Shown piece after piece: positions 19,292-27,665 of a stretch of DNA of 64,000 bases. The notes under the pieces were generated by a model, which was not told the origin of the DNA, did no database searches, and saw only the letters and a list, made by a program, of their open reading frames with translations. Position 1 is the first letter of the stretch. Each line of letters opens with the position of its first letter. The DNA is from Desulfobacterales bacterium (GTDB taxonomy: Bacteria > Desulfobacterota > Desulfobacteria > Desulfobacterales > Desulfosarcinaceae), in the NCBI GenBank assembly GCA_016218685.1, contig JACRDD010000038.1, positions 107,396 to 171,395 of the forward strand, read 5' to 3'. The translations under genes and the position numbers were made by a program.

Positions 19292-20120
19292 GCAGATTAC
19301 CCGCCAGGAGATGCTCGTGATCGCTGCGGCGCGCCAGATCCAGAACGGCGATGTGGCCATTCTGGGGATCGGCCTGCCGATCATCGCCGGCGCCGTGGCC
19401 AAGAAGACCCATGCGCCCGAGGCGGTGCTGATGATGGAGTCGGGCATCTGCGACTTCGAGCCGCGCGTGCTGCCCATGCACGTGGCCGATGCCAGCGCCA
19501 CGCGCGGCTACGGCTACGCCACCGATCTGTTCAGCGTCTTTACCACCATCACCCATGCCGGTTACCTGGACAAAGCCTTTCTGGGCGTGGGCCAGATCGA
19601 CAAGTTCGGCAACATCAACACCTCTTACTTGGGCACGCCGCCGGACGCCCAGCGCATCAGCGCCGCCGGTGGGGCCCCCGAGTTCTACGCCTATGCCAAA
19701 AAAAGCATCCTGACCATGAAAGGCGGTCAGTTCGTGGAGAAACTGCCCTACATCACTTCCCCAGGCTACCTGGGCGGCGGCAACGAACGCGAAGCCTCGG
19801 GCCGCTATACCCCGGGCTCGGGACCGAGCGTGCTGCTCACCTCCAAGGGCATCTTCAAGTTCCATGAGCAGACCAAGGAGATGTATCTGGATGCCCTGTT
19901 CCCGGGCGTGACCGTGGAGCGGGTCAAAAAGGATATCCCCTGGGATCTGAAGGTGGCCGAAACACTCGGCTCTTTTCCGATCCCCACGGACGAAGAGATT
20001 CACGCCCTGCGGGAATTCTCTCCCCGGGCCTCATTTTCCAGTCCGGTGGCCGTCCAACTGGTCTTCGAAAACTTCAAGCGCAAGATGGCTGCGGCCAAGC
20101 AGGCCGTGCTGCGAAACTGA
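19281..20120 (+). CDS. CoA transferase subunit B (glutaconate/3-oxoacid type)
   Basis: 279 residues. It starts inside the end of subunit A, with an AAAGGAG site about 9 nt upstream. GctB-like features: the early segment NGDVAILGIGLPIIAGAVAKKTHAPEAVLMMESG, whose MMESG Glu fits the family's catalytic Glu position, and GVGQIDKFGNINTSYLG, typical of the beta-subunit core. Together with subunit A it would exchange CoA between an acyl-CoA donor and a carboxylic acid. A stem-loop follows the stop, so this is probably a separate two-gene transcript. Confidence 0.87.
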   Translation: MLSKQITRQEMLVIAAARQIQNGDVAILGIGLPIIAGAVAKKTHAPEAVLMMESGICDFEPRVLPMHVADASATRGYGYATDLFSVFTTITHAGYLDKAFLGVGQIDKFGNINTSYLGTPPDAQRISAAGGAPEFYAYAKKSILTMKGGQFVEKLPYITSPGYLGGGNEREASGRYTPGSGPSVLLTSKGIFKFHEQTKEMYLDALFPGVTVERVKKDIPWDLKVAETLGSFPIPTDEEIHALREFSPRASFSSPVAVQLVFENFKRKMAAAKQAVLRN

Positions 20121-20128
20121 GTCTATGC

Positions 20129-20162
20129 GGGCAGGCTCCCTCTCAAGGGGGGAGCCTGTCCC
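20129..20162 (+). terminator. Stem-loop after the CoA-transferase genes
   Basis: Inverted arms GGGCAGGCTCCC (about 20129-20140) and GGGAGCCTGTCCC (20150-20162) lie 9 nt after the subunit B stop. There is no T run, so it may be a weak terminator or mRNA 3'-end stabiliser rather than a classical intrinsic terminator. Confidence 0.45.
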
Positions 20163-20248
20163 GTTCCCACCAGCCGCCCTGAGACCCCGATTCGATACGC
20201 CCTGCAGAATAATGCTATCGCTGCGCCCTTCCATCGCCAAATCATCTG

Positions 20249-20289
20249 TTGACTTTTAAGCTTACGCCTATTAATTGAATGGTATTAAA
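20249..20289 (+). promoter_or_regulatory. Promoter and candidate TetR operator of the MFS-TetR-kinase operon
   Basis: A -35-like TTGACT (20249-20254) is followed by an AT-rich -10 region (TATTAA/TTAATT, 20269-20276). Overlapping its end is a 15-bp imperfect palindrome (20275-20289), read on the minus strand as TTTAATACCATTCAA. It matches 13 of 15 positions of TTTAATAGCATTAAA at 28812-28826 in front of the aldolase gene. The TetR gene one position downstream is the natural candidate regulator. Confidence 0.5.
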
Positions 20290-20331
20290 TCATACCCGGC
20301 CCTTTATAACGCTGACGCAGGAGATGATTGC

Positions 20332-21579
20332 ATGGCGCAGGCGCATCTGATGGTGGCGGATCGGAGCGGCATCAAGGTTTACGGGTATCGTTGGGTTATT
20401 CTGTTCTTCTTTTTCCTCATCAATGCCTTGATGCAGGTGCAGTGGATCACCTTTGCGCCCATCACCAGCGAGGCGGTGGCTTTCTATCAGGTCAGCCCCC
20501 TGCAGATCGATCTGCTCTCCCTGATCTTCATGCTGGTCTATGTTTTCATTTCCATTCCGGCTTCCTATGTGATCGATACCTGGGGCATCCGCGTGGGCAT
20601 CGGCATCGGCGCCCTGCTGCTGGGCATCTTCGGCTTGCTCAAGGGGCTCTTCGGCGCGCGCTACGGGCTGGTGGTGCTGGCTCAGGTCGGCCTGGCGGTG
20701 GCGCAGCCCTTTGTGCTGAACGCCGTGACCAAGCTGGGGGTGCGCTGGTTTCCGCTGCACGAACGCGCCACCCAGGCCGGCATTTCCGTGCTGGCGCAGT
20801 TCGTGGGCATCATCGTGGCCATGGCGGCCACGCCCCTGCTGCTGCAAACCTACGGCATGGAAACGATGCTGCGCATCTATGGCCTGGCCACCTTTGCCGG
20901 CGCCGCGCTCTTTTTGCTGATCAACCGGGAGCGTCCGCCCACGCCGCCCTGCCCGCCAGGCCACGACGAACGCATCGCGGTCTTGGCCGGCCTGAAGCAT
21001 ACGCTACGGCAAAGGGATATGCGCTTCCTGCTGCTGGTCTTCTTCATCGCCCTGGGCATCTTCAACGCCATCACCACCTGGATCGAACAGATCCTGCGGC
21101 CGCGCGGCTTTACCATCACCGAAGCCGGCATGGCCGGCGCCATGCTCATGATCGGCGGGATCATCGGCGCATCCATTCTGCCTCTGCTTTCCGACAAGCT
21201 GCGCAAAAGAAAAGTATTTATCCTCATCACGACCTTGTTTGCCTTGCCGGGGCTGATCGGACTGACGTTCACCGGCAACTACGCCCTGCTCCTGACGGCC
21301 TGTTTCAGCATGGGTTTTTTCCTGCTGGCGGGCGGCCCGATCTGCTACCAGTACTCCGCCGAAGTCTCCTATCCGGCCCCCGAGGCCACCTCCCAGGGAT
21401 TGCTGCTGTTTGCCGGGCAGATTTCGGGCATTTTGTTTGTCTTCGGCATGGATCTGTTGACGGTGGCTGGCGGGTCCAAAACCCCGGCCATGGTCGTGTT
21501 CATCGCGCTCACGGCGCTCAACATCGTTTTTATTTCGAAATTGCGGGAATCGAAAATGGTTCAAACGGATGAGATTTAA
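20332..21579 (+). CDS. Major facilitator superfamily transporter
   Basis: 415 residues from the ATG at 20332, with CAGGAG about 8 nt upstream; an earlier ATG at 20275 lies within the operator. Twelve hydrophobic segments in two groups of six are separated by a charged loop (about 195-225). The MFS loop 2-3 region reads YVIDTWGIRVGIGIG. It resembles the FLVCR-like branch of MFS proteins in overall pattern, but the substrate is not predictable. It is the first gene of the operon with TetR, FGGY kinase, aminotransferase and RuBisCO-like protein, so it probably imports the substrate of that pathway. Confidence 0.87.
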   Translation: MAQAHLMVADRSGIKVYGYRWVILFFFFLINALMQVQWITFAPITSEAVAFYQVSPLQIDLLSLIFMLVYVFISIPASYVIDTWGIRVGIGIGALLLGIFGLLKGLFGARYGLVVLAQVGLAVAQPFVLNAVTKLGVRWFPLHERATQAGISVLAQFVGIIVAMAATPLLLQTYGMETMLRIYGLATFAGAALFLLINRERPPTPPCPPGHDERIAVLAGLKHTLRQRDMRFLLLVFFIALGIFNAITTWIEQILRPRGFTITEAGMAGAMLMIGGIIGASILPLLSDKLRKRKVFILITTLFALPGLIGLTFTGNYALLLTACFSMGFFLLAGGPICYQYSAEVSYPAPEATSQGLLLFAGQISGILFVFGMDLLTVAGGSKTPAMVVFIALTALNIVFISKLRESKMVQTDEI

Positions 21580-21581
21580 CC

Positions 21582-22217
21582 ATGCCTAAAAAAACCAGAA
21601 GCACCGCAGAGGTCGATGCGGTCCGCGAAAAGATCCTGGGGTGTGCCTTCGCCATCCTGGTCAAGAACGGATACGAGGGCTTGTCCATGGCCAAGGTCGG
21701 CGCCCGCATGAAGATGACGGCGGCCAATCTTTACAATTACTACGCCAACAAGGACGAACTGCTGATCGCCATCCACAAAAAGGCCTACGGCATGCTGCAC
21801 GACCAGTTGCGCGCGGCGGTCCAGAAGGCCAAGACGCCCCTGGAACGCTATCGGCGCATGACCCAGGCTTTCGTGGCGTTCGGCACGCAGAACGTCAACA
21901 TCTATGACATTATGTTCAACCGCCGCATCCGGCAGCATAGCGATTATGTCGGCACGCCCCAGGAGGCGTTGTCCGATGAAGAATTTCGCAGCTCCCTCAA
22001 GGTGCGCTCGTTGGCCGTCAAGGTGATCAGGGAGTATCGCGCCTCCCTTTCGGTGACCTCTTCGGCCGATCCGGAATTTTTGGCCATTCAAGCCACCAGC
22101 CTGCTGCACGGGATTATTTCGCTCTACAACAGCGGCGTGCTGGGGGAGATTACCGCCGACCCGGGGGGCGTGCTCGACAAGATCGTGGAGAACGCCATGC
22201 GCATTGTCACCGATTAA
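21582..22217 (+). CDS. TetR-family transcriptional regulator
   Basis: 211 residues. The N-terminal helix-turn-helix is typical: REKILGCAFAILVKNGYEGLSMAKVGARMKM, then TAANLYNYYANKDELL. The C-terminal 140 residues are the ligand-binding helical domain. It starts 2 nt after the MFS gene stop. Likely role: repressor of its own operon through the palindrome at 20275-20289 and of the porin/aldolase pair through the related site at 28812-28826. The effector is probably a pathway intermediate or CoA ester; this is inferred. Confidence 0.92.
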   Translation: MPKKTRSTAEVDAVREKILGCAFAILVKNGYEGLSMAKVGARMKMTAANLYNYYANKDELLIAIHKKAYGMLHDQLRAAVQKAKTPLERYRRMTQAFVAFGTQNVNIYDIMFNRRIRQHSDYVGTPQEALSDEEFRSSLKVRSLAVKVIREYRASLSVTSSADPEFLAIQATSLLHGIISLYNSGVLGEITADPGGVLDKIVENAMRIVTD

Positions 22218-22237
22218 GGATCGGCCGAGGTACAAGC

Positions 22238-23845
22238 ATGCAAAATGCGGAAAAGTATATTCTCGCCATCGATCTGGGCACCTCCGGCCCCAAGAGCACG
22301 CTGGTCTCCGTGCGCGGCGAAGTGATCGGCAGCCAGTTCCAGAACAATGCCGTCATCCTGCTGCCCGGCGGCGGCGCCGAACAGGACCCGGAGTCCTGGT
22401 GGAACGCCATTCTGACCACAGCCAAGCGCCTGCTCGCCATGGGACTGGTGCCGCCCGAACGGATCGTGGCCGTCAGCGTCACGGCCCAATGGTCGGGCAC
22501 GGTTCCCGTGGACCGCGAAGGCCGGCACTTGATGAACGGCATCATCTGGATGGATTGCCGGGGCGCCGAGGCGATCCGGGAGCGGCTCAACGGTTTCATC
22601 AATGTCCAGGGCTACTCGCTGTTCAAGTTCCGCAACTGGCTCAAACTCACGGGCGGCGCGCCCGCGCGATCGGGCAAAGACCCGCTCTGCCACATCCTGT
22701 GGCTGAAGAAGAACCGGCCGCAGCTCTACCGCAAGACCTACAAATTCCTCGATCCCAAGGACTACATCAACCTGCGCTTCACAGGGCGCTTCGCGGCCAC
22801 CTACGATTCGATCCTGCTGCACTGGGTCACCGACAACCGCGATCCGGCCCGCATCGTCTACCACGACAAGCTGCTGAAAATGGCCGGCGTCGAGCGTGAC
22901 AAGCTGCCCGATCTGATCGGCGCCCTGGATATTCTGGGGCCGGTCAAGCCCGAGATCGCCCGGGAACTGGGCCTTGCCCCGGGCACGCCGGTGATCGGCG
23001 GCACGCCCGACGTGCAATCGGCGGGCGTGGGCTCGGGCGCCGTGCGGGACTACGAGGGTCATCTGTACATCGGCACCTCTTCCTGGATCTCGGCCCATGT
23101 GCCGTTCAAGAAGACCGATATCGCCCATAACTTCGGATCGTTCCCCAGCCCCATCCCGGGACGCTACCTGATCCTCTCCGAACAGGAGTGCGCCGGCAAA
23201 TGCCTGACCTGGCTGCGCGACAACGTGCTCTACCACAAGGACGACCTGCTGCGCGAAACCAATGCGCCCGATATCTTCAAGCTCATGGACCAGGTGGTTG
23301 CCGGGGTGCCGGCCGGCGCCAACGGCGTAATCTTTACCCCCTGGCTCTACGGCGAGCGCTCGCCCGTAGAAGACTGCCATATCCGGGCCAGCCTGTTCAA
23401 CCTGTCGCTGCAAAATACCCGCGAAGACATCGTGCGGGCGGTCTTCGAGGGCGTGGCCTTCAACTCCAAGTGGCTCTTACAGCCCGTGGAGAAGTTCATG
23501 GGCCGGCCGTTCGCCCACCTGAACTTCATCGGCGGCGGCGCCAACTCGGATGTCTGGTCGCAAATTCTGGCCGACATCTTCGATCGCAAGATCCGCCAGG
23601 TCCAGGACCCGATCTTCTCCAATGCCCGCGGCGCCGCTTTCCTGGCCGCCATCGCCCTGGGCCATCTCACGGTGGAAGAGATTCCGCAGTGCATCCGGAT
23701 CAAGGCCGAATACACACCCAACCCGGAGCATCGCAAGCTCTACGATGAGCGCTTCAAAGAGTACCTATCGCACTACAAGGCCCAAAAAAAGGCCTGCGCC
23801 CGGCTGAACAAAGATTTGGACGTTGCCTGCGAATTGCGGGAATAA
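22238..23845 (+). CDS. FGGY-family carbohydrate kinase (xylulokinase-like)
   Basis: 535 residues with both actin-like ATPase halves. The N-terminal phosphate loop is ILAIDLGTSGPKSTLVS. The middle motif GGTPDVQSAGVGSG has Asp258 at the usual catalytic-base position. The C-terminal nucleotide motif is FIGGGANSDVWSQILADI. FGGY kinases phosphorylate sugars or polyols such as xylulose, gluconate, ribulose or erythritol; the specificity here cannot be read. It lies between tetR (20-nt gap) and the aminotransferase gene (50-nt gap). With a class II aldolase in the same regulon, the product is probably a ketose-1-phosphate or similar aldol substrate. Confidence 0.9.
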   Translation: MQNAEKYILAIDLGTSGPKSTLVSVRGEVIGSQFQNNAVILLPGGGAEQDPESWWNAILTTAKRLLAMGLVPPERIVAVSVTAQWSGTVPVDREGRHLMNGIIWMDCRGAEAIRERLNGFINVQGYSLFKFRNWLKLTGGAPARSGKDPLCHILWLKKNRPQLYRKTYKFLDPKDYINLRFTGRFAATYDSILLHWVTDNRDPARIVYHDKLLKMAGVERDKLPDLIGALDILGPVKPEIARELGLAPGTPVIGGTPDVQSAGVGSGAVRDYEGHLYIGTSSWISAHVPFKKTDIAHNFGSFPSPIPGRYLILSEQECAGKCLTWLRDNVLYHKDDLLRETNAPDIFKLMDQVVAGVPAGANGVIFTPWLYGERSPVEDCHIRASLFNLSLQNTREDIVRAVFEGVAFNSKWLLQPVEKFMGRPFAHLNFIGGGANSDVWSQILADIFDRKIRQVQDPIFSNARGAAFLAAIALGHLTVEEIPQCIRIKAEYTPNPEHRKLYDERFKEYLSHYKAQKKACARLNKDLDVACELRE

Positions 23846-23895
23846 CCCGCCCGCGGGCCGACCGATTCGTTTCGAGCAAAGGAGGAGGCACGCAT

Positions 23896-25305
23896 ATGCA
23901 ATATGAGGAAATCGTCGCCCGAAGAAAAGAAATCCTTTCCCGGCCGCCCCGCCCGATCCCCAAGGAGAAGCTGGCGGCCGAGCATCAGCGCTATGCCGAG
24001 CGCACCCGGCGCTCGGTGGCGATTTTCGAGAAGGCCAAGAGCCTGATCCCCGGCGGCGTCGAGCACAACCTGAGCCAGAACAAGCCCTTTCCGCTGGCCA
24101 TGGACCGGGCCAAGGGCTACAAGATCTGGGACGTGGACGGCAACGAGTACATCGATTACCTGCTGTGCGGCGCGCCCATCATCCTGGGCCACGGCTTCGA
24201 AGCCCTGGATGAGAAGATCGTATCGATCATCCGGGAGAAAGGGCCGGCCACCGGCCTGACCTCGGAGTACGAACTTTTGGCGGCCGAGCAGATCATCAAG
24301 CACATGCCCGGCGTGGAGATGGTGCGCTTCCTGCAGTCGGGCACCGAGGCGGACATGGCCGCCATCCGTATCGCGCGAGCCTTTACCGGCAAGCAGAAGA
24401 TCATCAAGATCGGCGGCAGCTACCACGGCTGGGCCGACCAGATGGTCTACTCCATTCACATTCCCCAGACCGGGGCCCTGGAGGCCAAGGGCATACCGGC
24501 CGAATGCTTCAGCCACATCGTGGACGTGCCGCCCAACGATTTTGCAGCCCTGGAAAAAGCGTTCAAAGAGCATCAGGACAAGGGCGGCGTGGCCGGCATC
24601 CTGGTGGAGCCCATCGGCGGCGAGTCTGGGGCCCATCCGGTGCACCCGCACTGGAACCCGACCATCCGCCAGCTCTGCGACCAATACGGGGCACTGATGA
24701 TCTTCGACGAGGTGGTCACCGGTTTCCGCCTGGACATGGGCGGCGCCCAGAAGTACTACGACATCACCCCCGACCTGACCGTGCTGGGCAAGATCATCAC
24801 CCACGGCTACCCCTCCTCGGGGGCGGTGTGCGGCCGCAAAGATGTGATGAGTGTTTGCGCCGGCAGCCTGGGCCAGAAGGTCTTCGTGGGCGGCACGCTG
24901 GCGGCCAATCCCATCTCCACGGCCGCCTGCTACCATGCCCTAAAACTCATGGAAGAACACGACGCCGTGGGCAAGTCCACGGCCTACGCCAACCGCCTCA
25001 CCCAGGCGCTTAACGATCTGTTCGCCACCCGGCCCGATCTGGGCTTTTTCGTCTACAACTTCGGACCGATCATGCACTACATGACCACGGCCTTTTTCTC
25101 CGTGGACCTGACCGCCGCCGATGCCCTGGTGCAGATTCTCAACCGCAAGCAGGTGGCCGACGACTACCAGGTGATCACCATGGCTCACGGTCTGTGCACC
25201 CTGGCCGGCACGCGCATGTACACCTGCATGCAGCATGACGACGCGGCCTTGAAGCAGACCCTGGCGGTCTGGCAATATCTTCTCGATCTGATTCCCAAAG
25301 GCTGA
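23896..25305 (+). CDS. Class III PLP aminotransferase (glutamate-1-semialdehyde aminomutase-like)
   Basis: 469 residues, fold-type I PLP enzyme. Visible motifs: LQSGTEADMAAIRIARAFTG (PLP phosphate site), SYHGW (ring stacking), the Asp of IFDEVVTGFR and the Schiff-base Lys299 in VLGKIITHGYP. Overall it is closest in pattern to HemL-like aminomutases and beta/omega-transaminases, but a pathway-specific role is more likely than tetrapyrrole synthesis: it sits between a sugar kinase and a RuBisCO-like gene, apart from the hemA cluster. It may add, remove or shift an amino group on a sugar-derived aldehyde or ketone. A GGAGGAGG-type site lies just upstream. Confidence 0.88.
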   Translation: MQYEEIVARRKEILSRPPRPIPKEKLAAEHQRYAERTRRSVAIFEKAKSLIPGGVEHNLSQNKPFPLAMDRAKGYKIWDVDGNEYIDYLLCGAPIILGHGFEALDEKIVSIIREKGPATGLTSEYELLAAEQIIKHMPGVEMVRFLQSGTEADMAAIRIARAFTGKQKIIKIGGSYHGWADQMVYSIHIPQTGALEAKGIPAECFSHIVDVPPNDFAALEKAFKEHQDKGGVAGILVEPIGGESGAHPVHPHWNPTIRQLCDQYGALMIFDEVVTGFRLDMGGAQKYYDITPDLTVLGKIITHGYPSSGAVCGRKDVMSVCAGSLGQKVFVGGTLAANPISTAACYHALKLMEEHDAVGKSTAYANRLTQALNDLFATRPDLGFFVYNFGPIMHYMTTAFFSVDLTAADALVQILNRKQVADDYQVITMAHGLCTLAGTRMYTCMQHDDAALKQTLAVWQYLLDLIPKG

Positions 25306-25338
25306 TCTTTAATTGCAAACACGGAAGGAGCTGAAATT

Positions 25339-26667
25339 ATGACCACCGAGAATACGAAGAAAATGGATGCCTTCGCCGACAAGCCCATCGCGCTGCCCGA
25401 GGGCATCGACATGGAGAATCACATCGTTGCCACCTACTGGATCGAGTCCGACCGGACCATGGACATGACCCTCATGGGCCAGATCCTGGCCATCGAACAA
25501 ACCACCGGCACCTGGGTGCCGGTGCCCGGCGAAACGCCCGAGATCCGCGCCAAGCACGTGGCCAAGGTGATCGGCGTCTATGAAGCGCCCTTTTACGAAT
25601 ACGGCGTGCCCGAAGATGTGAAGCGCCGGCAGTATATCCTGCAGGTCGCCTTTCCCTCGGCCAATGTCGAAGACCAACTGCCCATGATGCTGACCGCCAC
25701 CATCGGCAACATCTCCCTGGTGCCCAATTTTAAACTGCTCGACCTGCGCATTCCCAAAGCCACCCTGGCCCAGTACAACGGCCCCAAGTTCGGCCTCGAC
25801 GGCTGGTGGCAGGCCCTGGGCCTGAAAAAGGAGCGGCCGCTGCTCAACAACATGATCAAACCGTGCAGCGGCTATCCCCTGGAAGTGGGCGCCAAACTCT
25901 TCAAGGAAGCGGCCCTGGGCGGCTGCGACGTAATCAAGGACGACGAACTGATCGCCAACATGCGCTATAACGACGCGGTGCAGCGCGTGAAGAGTTACAT
26001 GGCTATTGAACGGCAGGTCTTCGAGGAGACCGGCGAACACACGCTCTACACCGTCAATGTCACCGACCGCCTGCCGCGCATGTTCGACCTGGCCAAGCGC
26101 TGCATCGATGCCGGCGCCAACGCCATGATGGTCAACTACCTGGCAGTGGGTCCCGAAGCCATGCGCGCCCTGGCCGACGACCCGGCCATCAACGTACCCA
26201 TTCTGGCCCACATGGACCTGGCCGGCGCCTACTTCATGTCCCCCTACCAGGGCATCTCGTCGCCCATCATCTTCGGCAAGATCTCGCGCCTGTGCGGGGC
26301 CGACGCCATTGTGCTGCCCTTTTCCATGGGCGGCAAGGCAATTTACATGCACGATCGCTTCATGACCACCACCCGCTGCCTGACCTATCCCATGGGCAAC
26401 TTGAAGGCCACCATGCCCATGCCCTCGGGCGGCATCACGCCGGCCAACGTGGCCGATATCCTGCGCTCGGTGGGCAAAGACATCATGATCGGCTCGGGCG
26501 GCGGCATCCACGCCCATCCCAAGGGACCCAGGGCCGGCGCCCGCGCCCTGCGCCAGGCCATCGACGCCGCCATGAAGAACATTCCCGTGGAAGAGTACGC
26601 CAAGCAGCACGAAGAGCTGGGCATCGCCCTCGGCGTCTGGGGCAAGAAAACCGATTTCAAGATCTAG
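25339..26667 (+). CDS. RuBisCO-like protein (form IV, RuBisCO large-subunit superfamily)
   Basis: 442 residues, full-length RuBisCO large-subunit fold. Residues matching catalytic positions: Glu53 and Thr58 in EQTTGTW (E60/T65), Asn124 in TIGN (N123), Lys174 in IKP (K175), the metal-binding/carbamate motif Lys200-Asp-Asp-Glu203 (K201, D203, E204), His291 (H294), Ser363-Gly-Gly (S379) and GSGGG at 385-389. Key changes: K177 is Cys176, R295 is Met292, and the loop-6 region is SMGGK instead of GTVVGK. It should bind a Mg-enolate of a phosphorylated sugar-like substrate but is unlikely to fix CO2 on RuBP. Characterised relatives enolise, isomerise, decarboxylate or transcarboxylate. GGAGC ribosome site; third enzyme of the operon. 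Confidence 0.93.
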   Translation: MTTENTKKMDAFADKPIALPEGIDMENHIVATYWIESDRTMDMTLMGQILAIEQTTGTWVPVPGETPEIRAKHVAKVIGVYEAPFYEYGVPEDVKRRQYILQVAFPSANVEDQLPMMLTATIGNISLVPNFKLLDLRIPKATLAQYNGPKFGLDGWWQALGLKKERPLLNNMIKPCSGYPLEVGAKLFKEAALGGCDVIKDDELIANMRYNDAVQRVKSYMAIERQVFEETGEHTLYTVNVTDRLPRMFDLAKRCIDAGANAMMVNYLAVGPEAMRALADDPAINVPILAHMDLAGAYFMSPYQGISSPIIFGKISRLCGADAIVLPFSMGGKAIYMHDRFMTTTRCLTYPMGNLKATMPMPSGGITPANVADILRSVGKDIMIGSGGGIHAHPKGPRAGARALRQAIDAAMKNIPVEEYAKQHEELGIALGVWGKKTDFKI

Positions 26668-26741
26668 CGCTACTTAGATAGCACCGGGGTTGCCGGATTC
26701 ACCGGTGTTGAAGTGTTCAGCCACTAGAATGGAAGACCATA

Positions 26742-27593
26742 ATGTCCCACGAGCCACTCCCGGTTCTAATCACCGGCGCCAGCAGCGGCATCGGTCGGGC
26801 TGCGGTGGAGTACCTGGCGGCACGCGATTTTCAGGTCTATGCCGGCGCCAGGGACCGGGGCGCATTAGAAGAACTAAGCCAAATTCCGAATGTCACCGCG
26901 CTCCGGTTGGATGTCACCCGTCCGCAAGAGATCCTGGCCGCCCGCCAGGCTATCGAAGCCAAGGGCACCGGCCTCTTCGGCCTGGTGAACAACGCCGGCA
27001 TCACCGAAGCCGGACCGCTCATGGATGTGGAGACCGACGCCCTGCGCGCCCAGTTCGAAGTCAATCTGTTCGGGGTGCATGCCGTCACGCGAACCTTCTT
27101 CCCGCTGCTCCATCAAAGCCAAGGCCGCATCGTGATGATCAGCAGCGACAGCGGCTTTTTCGCCACGCCGTTCGTGGGTCCCTACTGCGCCAGCAAGTTC
27201 GCCCTGGAAGGCTATTCCGATTCCCTGCGCCGGGAGCTGACGCGGCACGGGGTGCGCGTGATCCTGATCGAACCCGGGTGCATCGCCACCGCTATCTGGG
27301 ACAAAGCCAGACGGAACATCGATCCGGAGAAATATGCCCGCTCCCTCTTCGGCAAGGAGGCCCTGGCCGTCGGCCGGCAGGCCCTTGCCAAAGGCCAAAG
27401 CGCCGGATTGCCGCCCAGGGCGGTGGCCGAAAGCATTCACCTGGCTTTGACCCTGGCCAAACCGAAGTTAAGATATATCGTGGCTAAAAATAGCCTGGAG
27501 TACAAACTGCTGAAGATTTTACCCGGGTCTTATGTCGACCGGTTGGTTCACAAAAAGATCGATCGCGCCCTGAGTCTGGAAAAGGCAGGATGA
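26742..27593 (+). CDS. Short-chain dehydrogenase/reductase (SDR)
   Basis: 283 residues, classical SDR. The cofactor motif TGASSGIG is at the N-terminus, NNAG follows at about 84-87, and the catalytic Tyr148 and Lys152 lie in YCASK, with Ser about 13 residues before. The C-terminus is extended (about 40 residues, KLRYIVAKNSLEYKLLKILPG), as in many membrane-associated retinol-dehydrogenase-like SDRs. It follows the RuBisCO-like gene by 74 nt on the same strand and likely supplies an NAD(P)-dependent alcohol/ketone step; it could instead be independent. Confidence 0.88.
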   Translation: MSHEPLPVLITGASSGIGRAAVEYLAARDFQVYAGARDRGALEELSQIPNVTALRLDVTRPQEILAARQAIEAKGTGLFGLVNNAGITEAGPLMDVETDALRAQFEVNLFGVHAVTRTFFPLLHQSQGRIVMISSDSGFFATPFVGPYCASKFALEGYSDSLRRELTRHGVRVILIEPGCIATAIWDKARRNIDPEKYARSLFGKEALAVGRQALAKGQSAGLPPRAVAESIHLALTLAKPKLRYIVAKNSLEYKLLKILPGSYVDRLVHKKIDRALSLEKAG

Positions 27594-27600
27594 AAAAACT

Positions 27601-27639
27601 CTCTCGGGAGCCGGAAAATTCTTTTCCGGCTCCCGAGAG
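27601..27639. terminator. Intrinsic terminator between SDR and outer-membrane protein genes
   Basis: Perfect 18-bp arms (27601-27618 and 27622-27639, starting CTCTCGGGAG and ending CTCCCGAGAG) with a 3-nt loop. On the minus strand it is followed by AGTTTTTT, so it is a strong terminator for the outer-membrane protein gene. On the plus strand it lacks a T run but may still stop the SDR operon. Confidence 0.9.
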
Positions 27640-27665
27640 CAGGGGGGGTCGCTTGAAGCGGTCGC

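Noticed and set aside
23896..25305. hemL (glutamate-1-semialdehyde aminomutase) for tetrapyrrole synthesis
   Set aside because: Motifs are compatible, but it is embedded in a sugar-kinase/RLP operon and far from hemA; assignment as hemL would rest on family similarity alone.
25339..26667. True CO2-fixing RuBisCO large subunit
   Set aside because: K177 and R295 equivalents are replaced and loop 6 is altered; no small subunit or phosphoribulokinase gene is nearby.
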